Assembly: GCA_050331115.1 (NCBI GenBank)
Contig: JBHJHD010000040.1
Span: 1 to 64,000, forward strand
DNA: 64,000 nucleotides
Direction of reading: 5' to 3'
From: JBCCAG01 sp050331115
GTDB lineage: Bacteria > Cyanobacteriota > Cyanobacteriia > CAKZMO01
Part shown: positions 59,709 through 64,000 of the stretch, piece after piece
How positions within the stretch are numbered: the first letter of the stretch is position 1
Layout: every line of letters begins with the position of its first letter
The notes under the pieces: generated by a model
Database searches by the model: none
What the model saw: only the letters and a program-made list of their open reading frames with translations
Told to the model about the DNA's origin: nothing
Program-made: the position numbers and the translations under genes

Positions 59709-61157
59709 ATGACAATCGATCTCACCATGACTGACCTGATTTTGTTTTGGCACCGCCGCGACCTACGCCTCTCAGATAACGTAGGGCTCGCCGCCGCCCG
59801 TCGGCAAAGTCCCAAGGTCGTAGGGCTGTTTTGCCTCGACCCCAATTTGCTAGAGGCGGACGACGTCGCCCCCGCTCGGGTAAAGTACATGATGGAGAGC
59901 TTGGCAGAGCTGCAGGACAGCTACGCCCAGGCCGGAAGCCACCTGCTGATTTTGCAGGACGACCCCGTCAAGGCGATTCCGGCCTTAGCCCGCGCCCTCC
60001 GCGCTACAGACGTGTTTTGGAACTGGGATGTGGAGCCCTATTCCCAAGCGCGCGATCGCCAGGTGCGGGAAGCCCTCAAAGAATTTGGCGTCAATGTACA
60101 CACCACCTGGGACCAGCTCATGCACGGGCCGGGGGAAGTGCGCACCAATGCGGGGGACCCCTACACGGTGTACACGCCGTTCTGGAAAAACTGGAGGACC
60201 CATCCCAAGGCTGCCCCAGAGCCCAAGTTTGCCGACGCTAAAGGCCTCTCCGCTGAAGAAAAGCAGACTGCCGAAGACGCGGGCGCTGTTCCCCTCCCCA
60301 CCGCTAAGGATTTAGGCTTCGAATGGGATACACCGCTGCTGCTGACGCCCGGTGAGGCGGCAGCCCAAGCGCGGCTAGAAGAGTTCTGCGAGAGCGATCG
60401 CGACATTGCCGAGTACGACGACCAGCGAAACTTCCCGGCGGTGCCCGGCACCTCATACCTGAGCGCCGCCCTCAAGTTTGGCACCCTGGGCATCCGCATC
60501 GCCTGGGAGATGGCCGACGACGCCCTGAGCCGCTCCCGCAGCGATGAGACCTACCGCAATATCCAGACCTGGGAGCAGGAGCTGGCCTGGCGGGAATTTT
60601 ACCAGCATGCCATGTACTTCTTCCCCGAGCTGGCGGAGGGTCCCTACCGGGAGCACTTCAAGGACTTTCCGTGGGACAACAACGAAGACTACTTCGACGC
60701 CTGGTGCGAAGGCCGCACCGGCTACCCCATCGTGGACGCCGCCATGCGCCAGCTTAACGAAATCGGCTGGATGCACAACCGCTGCCGCATGATTGTGGCC
60801 AGCTTTTTAACCAAGGACCTAATCATTGACTGGCGCTGGGGCGAGCACTACTTTATGCAGCGGCTCTATGATGGGGATCTGTCTGCTAACAATGGCGGCT
60901 GGCAGTGGAGCGCTTCTAGCGGTATGGACCCCAAGCCGCTGCGCATCTTCAATCCGGCCAGTCAGGCAAAGAAATATGATCCCGAGGCGGACTATATCCG
61001 GGAGTGGCTGCCGGAGCTGCGGACTATAGATACGGGGCCGCTGGTGACGGGGGACATCCCTGAAGATGAGCGCGATCGCTGCGGCTATGTACCACCAATT
61101 GTCGACCACAGCGAGCAGCAGCGGCGCTTCAAAAAAATCTACAAGGAGCAAAAGTGA
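59709..61157 (+). CDS. phrB: Cyclobutane pyrimidine dimer photolyase (class I)
   Basis: 482 aa; the ATG at 59727 (MTDLILFWHRRDL) is an equally good start. N-terminal antenna-cofactor domain DLILFWHRRDLRLSDN. FAD domain with TWEQELAWREFYQHAMYFFP, GYPIVDAAMRQLNEIGWMHN, and NNGGWQWSASSGMDPKPLR, the last with the conserved Trp-containing flavin loop. Splits UV dimers with blue light; the cyanobacterial-type enzyme normally uses a deazaflavin antenna. No clear Shine-Dalgarno. Confidence 0.95.
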   Translation: MTIDLTMTDLILFWHRRDLRLSDNVGLAAARRQSPKVVGLFCLDPNLLEADDVAPARVKYMMESLAELQDSYAQAGSHLLILQDDPVKAIPALARALRATDVFWNWDVEPYSQARDRQVREALKEFGVNVHTTWDQLMHGPGEVRTNAGDPYTVYTPFWKNWRTHPKAAPEPKFADAKGLSAEEKQTAEDAGAVPLPTAKDLGFEWDTPLLLTPGEAAAQARLEEFCESDRDIAEYDDQRNFPAVPGTSYLSAALKFGTLGIRIAWEMADDALSRSRSDETYRNIQTWEQELAWREFYQHAMYFFPELAEGPYREHFKDFPWDNNEDYFDAWCEGRTGYPIVDAAMRQLNEIGWMHNRCRMIVASFLTKDLIIDWRWGEHYFMQRLYDGDLSANNGGWQWSASSGMDPKPLRIFNPASQAKKYDPEADYIREWLPELRTIDTGPLVTGDIPEDERDRCGYVPPIVDHSEQQRRFKKIYKEQK

Positions 61158-61308
61158 AGCCCAAGAATCGGGGCGCTGTCTTTGATCGGGGCGATTGATC
61201 GGGGCGATCGCGACCAAGGTGCTGTGCCTGGCCAGGTGAGCGGCTCCGCTCAAGTTGCGAAAATAGAATTACAGAGTTACGCTGTGTCGATTGAGGATGT
61301 GAAACGCT

Positions 61309-61692
61309 ATGTCAGATTTAACCGGAGCTTGGCTTGGAACGTATTGGCAAAACAGTCAGCCGACCCGCTTTGAAGTAACCTTTGTTCAGGCCAACAATAC
61401 CCTCACGGGCCGCATTTTAGACGACGGCGGCCTTGGTGAAGCGCAGCTTAGCGGCGATGTGACGGGCCGTCGCGTCAGCTTCACCAAGCGCTACCTCACC
61501 GCCGCTAATCCTCCCGTTGAGTATACGGGCACGGTTGCGGAAGATGAGGGCTTTATGTCGGGCGTGTGGCAGATCGGCAGTCGCTACTCCGGCAAATGGG
61601 AGGCCCACCGCACCGGCGAGAGCCTAGTGGCTGAGCTAAATAAGCAGATGGAGCGCCAGCCAGCCCTAGCCGCCCCTGCCGCTGCTAAGTAG
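61309..61692 (+). CDS. Hypothetical beta-rich protein
   Basis: 127 aa with alternating beta pattern (GAWLGTYWQNSQPTRFEVTF, GRRVSFTKRYL, YSGKWEAHRTGE), like a small lipocalin-type or conserved cyanobacterial hypothetical. No signal peptide or membrane helix. Ends in an Ala-rich tail. A perfect hairpin starts 11 nt past its stop. Function unknown. Confidence 0.7.
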   Translation: MSDLTGAWLGTYWQNSQPTRFEVTFVQANNTLTGRILDDGGLGEAQLSGDVTGRRVSFTKRYLTAANPPVEYTGTVAEDEGFMSGVWQIGSRYSGKWEAHRTGESLVAELNKQMERQPALAAPAAAK

Positions 61693-61702
61693 CCCCACAT
61701 AG

Positions 61703-61730
61703 CAAATGTCCTGATGCATTAGGACATTTG
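61703..61730. repeat. Perfect hairpin CAAATGTCCT-N8-AGGACATTTG
   Basis: 10-bp arms at 61703-61712 and 61721-61730 with loop GATGCATT. The same GATGCATTAGGACATT occurs at 23405 without the left arm. It sits just after the hypothetical gene, so it may act as a terminator, but lacks a T run. A REP right-arm piece (CCAAACCCGCCCCGAC) follows at about 61743. Confidence 0.55.
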
Positions 61731-61789
61731 CGCGCGCTGCGGCCAAACCCGCCCCGACGACCTGCCCCGACACCCCCCATCCCTCAGGC

Positions 61790-63673
61790 TTATCCCTTCT
61801 GCATCGCCTCACGTAAAGCCGTCGTATCCCAGGCCTGATCCGCATCTTGGGGGAGGTCGTCACCATCCGACTGCAGGATCTGCTCTAGATCCCGAGAAAG
61901 CTGCTGCGATCGCGCTGCGATGGTGCGCTCGTCCCCCTGCATATAGGCCATTTCCTGCATCGCTTCATCATCGTGCTGCCTAAAGGTCTGGGCGGCGCGG
62001 TGGGCGCGGTAGGCCCGAAATCCCAGCAGCTTGAGGGCCTCTTTCCCCAGCTCTAGCGACGACGCAAAGGTTTCCCGCTCCACCACGCTGACGCCGCGAC
62101 GAATCAGAGCGTAAGCGTGGCGGCGATCGATAGCCCGCGCCAAAATCTTCAGGTGGGGAAAGTGCTTCTGCACCATATCCACCGTCTTCAAAATGCGATC
62201 GGGGTCGTCGATGGCAATCACAAAAAGCTGGGCATGCTCTGCCCCCGCCGCGTGCAGCAGGTCTAGCCGCGACGAGTCGCCGTAGAATACCTTGTGGCCA
62301 AACCGCCGCAGCATCTCGATATGGGAGGCGTCGTGGTCAAGTACCGTCGTCTCGAAGCCGTTAGCAATCAGCAGTCGTCCGACAATTTGGCCGAAGCGGC
62401 CAAACCCGGCAATGATGACTGGGGTTTCCCCGTCGTCGATGTCGTCGGCCTCTCGCTCAACCCTGGGGGCCTCAAACCGAGGCTGAATTAGCCGCTCGTT
62501 GACAATCAGCAATAGGGGCGTCAGGGCCATAGATAGGGCGACTACTACCACTAGCGGCGCGGTGATATCGGTCGGCAGCACTCGGCTTTGCTCGGCAAAG
62601 GAGAAGAGCACGAACCCAAACTCCCCGCCTTGGGCGAGGGCTAAAGCAAATAGGGCATTGGTGCTAGGGGTGAGGCGAAACCCGCGGCCCAGGCCAAACA
62701 AAATCACCCCCTTTACCACCATCAGCCCAATTACCAGGCCGAAAATCATCAGCGGCTGTTGAAACAGAATGTTGAAGTTGATGCTGGCCCCCACGGAAAT
62801 GAAAAACAGCCCCAGCAGCAGTCCCTTAAACGGCTCGATATTGGTCTCGAGCTCGTGGCGGTATTCGTTCTCCGCTAGCACTACCCCCGCCACAAAGGTG
62901 CCTAGGGCCGGCGATAGACCCACCATCTGCATCAGCAGGGTAATGCCGATTACCAGCAGCAGCGCCGTGGCCGTGAAGATCTCCCGCAGCCGCGTGTCGG
63001 CGATAAAGCGGAACACCGGGCGCATCAGGAAGCGCCCCGCCACGATAATGCCCCCCACGACACCCATCACCACCAGGGTTTGCTGCCATCCCGAGAGGGA
63101 GAGGCCCTGCTCCTGCGCCGCCACCAGCACCGCTTTGGCCTGTACCTCTGGGCTCTCCAGCAGCGGCAGCAGCGCCAGCATCGGAATTACGGCGATGTCC
63201 TGAAACAGCAGCACCGAAAAGGCGGACTGTCCCGCCTCGGTTTTCAGCAGCCCCTTTTCTTCTAAGGTCTGCAGGACGATCGCCGTCGAGGAGAGGGCAA
63301 AAATCATGCCCACCGCCAGGGCCATTGGCCAGGGTAAGCCAAACAGCAAGCTCAGCCCGGCTATAGCCCCCGTAGTCAGCGCCACCTGCAGGCCCCCCAG
63401 CCCTAAAATCGGCCCCCGCATTCGCCACAGCAGCGAGGGCTGCAGCTCTAGGCCGATAATGAACAGCATCAGCACCACGCCAAACTCGGCAAAGTGCATC
63501 ACGTCTTCCTGCTGCCCGCCCCCCACTAAGCCCAGCACGTACGGGCCGATGATCACCCCGGCAATCAGGTAGCCCAGCACCGAGCCCAGCCCTAGCCGCT
63601 TGGCCACCGGCACCGACAGGACGGCCGCCAGCAGATAGATAAACGCCTGGAAGAAGAATCCGTCGTTATGCAT
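61790..63673 (-). CDS. KefB-type CPA2 potassium/proton antiporter with RCK domain
   Basis: 627 aa from ATG 63673 with GGAGG seven nt upstream; an earlier frame start is rejected. Twelve to thirteen membrane helices to about residue 385 (LGSVLGYLIAGVIIGPYVL, FALSSTAIVLQTLEE), then the TrkA-N NAD-binding domain VIIAGFGRFGQIVGRLLIAN and a C-terminal tail. In KefB/KefC systems K+ efflux is gated by glutathione adducts. The upstream gene, overlapping by 8 nt, encodes a KefG/KefF-like partner, which supports this reading. Confidence 0.93.
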   Translation of the reverse strand: MHNDGFFFQAFIYLLAAVLSVPVAKRLGLGSVLGYLIAGVIIGPYVLGLVGGGQQEDVMHFAEFGVVLMLFIIGLELQPSLLWRMRGPILGLGGLQVALTTGAIAGLSLLFGLPWPMALAVGMIFALSSTAIVLQTLEEKGLLKTEAGQSAFSVLLFQDIAVIPMLALLPLLESPEVQAKAVLVAAQEQGLSLSGWQQTLVVMGVVGGIIVAGRFLMRPVFRFIADTRLREIFTATALLLVIGITLLMQMVGLSPALGTFVAGVVLAENEYRHELETNIEPFKGLLLGLFFISVGASINFNILFQQPLMIFGLVIGLMVVKGVILFGLGRGFRLTPSTNALFALALAQGGEFGFVLFSFAEQSRVLPTDITAPLVVVVALSMALTPLLLIVNERLIQPRFEAPRVEREADDIDDGETPVIIAGFGRFGQIVGRLLIANGFETTVLDHDASHIEMLRRFGHKVFYGDSSRLDLLHAAGAEHAQLFVIAIDDPDRILKTVDMVQKHFPHLKILARAIDRRHAYALIRRGVSVVERETFASSLELGKEALKLLGFRAYRAHRAAQTFRQHDDEAMQEMAYMQGDERTIAARSQQLSRDLEQILQSDGDDLPQDADQAWDTTALREAMQKG

Positions 63674-64000
63674 GGGTGACCTCCGAAGCCGTGTTCTCTG
63701 AGGTCGCGCCCCCTGAAGTCGACAGCTGCAGTCCGTTTTGGCAAACGTCCTGGTCAATGGCGTAGTTGCTAGCCAGCTCTTCCCAGTCAATTTTGCGATC
63801 GCGCAGCGTGGTAATGAAGCTGCGGTAGCGATCGGCGTGGGGGGCTATCTGGCTCATCTCCTGAAGTTGGTGCGTCCCGTAAACGACAAACGGCGGCAAA
63901 TATTCCATGCCGCACAGCCGGGCCGTTTGCTCGAAGGGGGTTAGCAGCTCGCGAATGCTGTAGTAGTTATAGCCCTGGCGGCAGTAGGCGGCTTTAGTGC
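63666..64000 (-). CDS. KefG/KefF-like NAD(P)H oxidoreductase (partial, 5' end outside window)
   Basis: C-terminal 110 residues visible, ending at a TGA overlapping the antiporter start. GYNYYSIRELLTPFEQTARL and CGMEYLPPFVVYGTHQL match the quinone-oxidoreductase-like ancillary subunits of glutathione-gated K+ efflux systems, which bind and activate KefB/KefC. The flavin-binding N-terminal part lies outside the window. Translational coupling with the antiporter is likely. Confidence 0.85.
   Translation of the reverse strand, partial: TKAAYCRQGYNYYSIRELLTPFEQTARLCGMEYLPPFVVYGTHQLQEMSQIAPHADRYRSFITTLRDRKIDWEELASNYAIDQDVCQNGLQLSTSGGATSENTASEVTHA

Overview
The window is chromosomal DNA from a phycobilisome-containing, fairly GC-rich cyanobacterium. 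GCGATCGC (HIP1) palindromes are frequent throughout. Several genes are typical of oxygenic phototrophs: nblA, a ycf39-type PSII assembly factor, a DUF1995 protein, a DevBCA-type exporter, a photolyase and a cyanobacterial-type pair of divergent/convergent housekeeping genes. I cannot name the species; a Leptolyngbya/Nodosilinea-like lineage is only a guess from GC content and gene style. I saw no tRNA, rRNA, CRISPR array or prophage.

Layout. 1-10.6 kb: polyamine-type ABC permeases (the second cut by the window start), a CPA2 antiporter fused to two USP domains, ygfZ, ychF, and two histidine kinases. 10.8-14.1 kb: a secreted cyclase-family protein and an ECF sigma/anti-sigma pair. 14.1-18.9 kb: a SARP-type regulator transcribed divergently from a methyltransferase and followed by a DUF4242 protein; three 11-bp direct repeats lie between the divergent genes. 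18.9-20.0 kb: a RAYT (REP-associated transposase) inside a cluster of its palindromic repeats. 20.1-30.3 kb: acs, a TPR protein, YbjQ, a PAS/LuxR regulator, a HAD phosphatase, a pentapeptide protein, a MITE copy and a tricorn-like protease. 30.4-34.9 kb: a decayed arsM-like gene, a TPR protein, ycf39, a histidine phosphatase and a metallophosphatase. 35.3-38.7 kb: DUF1995 and ftsL-like/ftsI. 39.3-45.6 kb: a signalling block (Ser/Thr kinase, double USP, nblA, PP2C phosphatase, UbiB kinase). 45.7-50.3 kb: DUF58, DUF309 and the LPS-export genes lptA-lptB-lptF. 50.3-54.7 kb: TetR regulator, MITE, a strong operator palindrome and devBCA. 54.7-59.6 kb: a Uma2 gene with one nonsense codon, a small holin-like membrane protein, a small conserved-looking gene, an inositol-phosphatase family enzyme, a cobalamin riboswitch with cbiX, and caspase-like gene debris. 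59.7-64 kb: photolyase, a small protein, and a KefB-type antiporter with its KefG/KefF-type partner (cut by the window end).

Most of the window is ordinary core cyanobacterial content. The parts that repay a second look are regulatory: a probable SARP operator array, a short cobalamin riboswitch, a TetR operator at devBCA, and a three-half-site palindrome before the pentapeptide gene. The others are signs of genome flux: RAYT/REP cluster, MITE family, and at least three decaying genes (arsM-like, Uma2, caspase-like).
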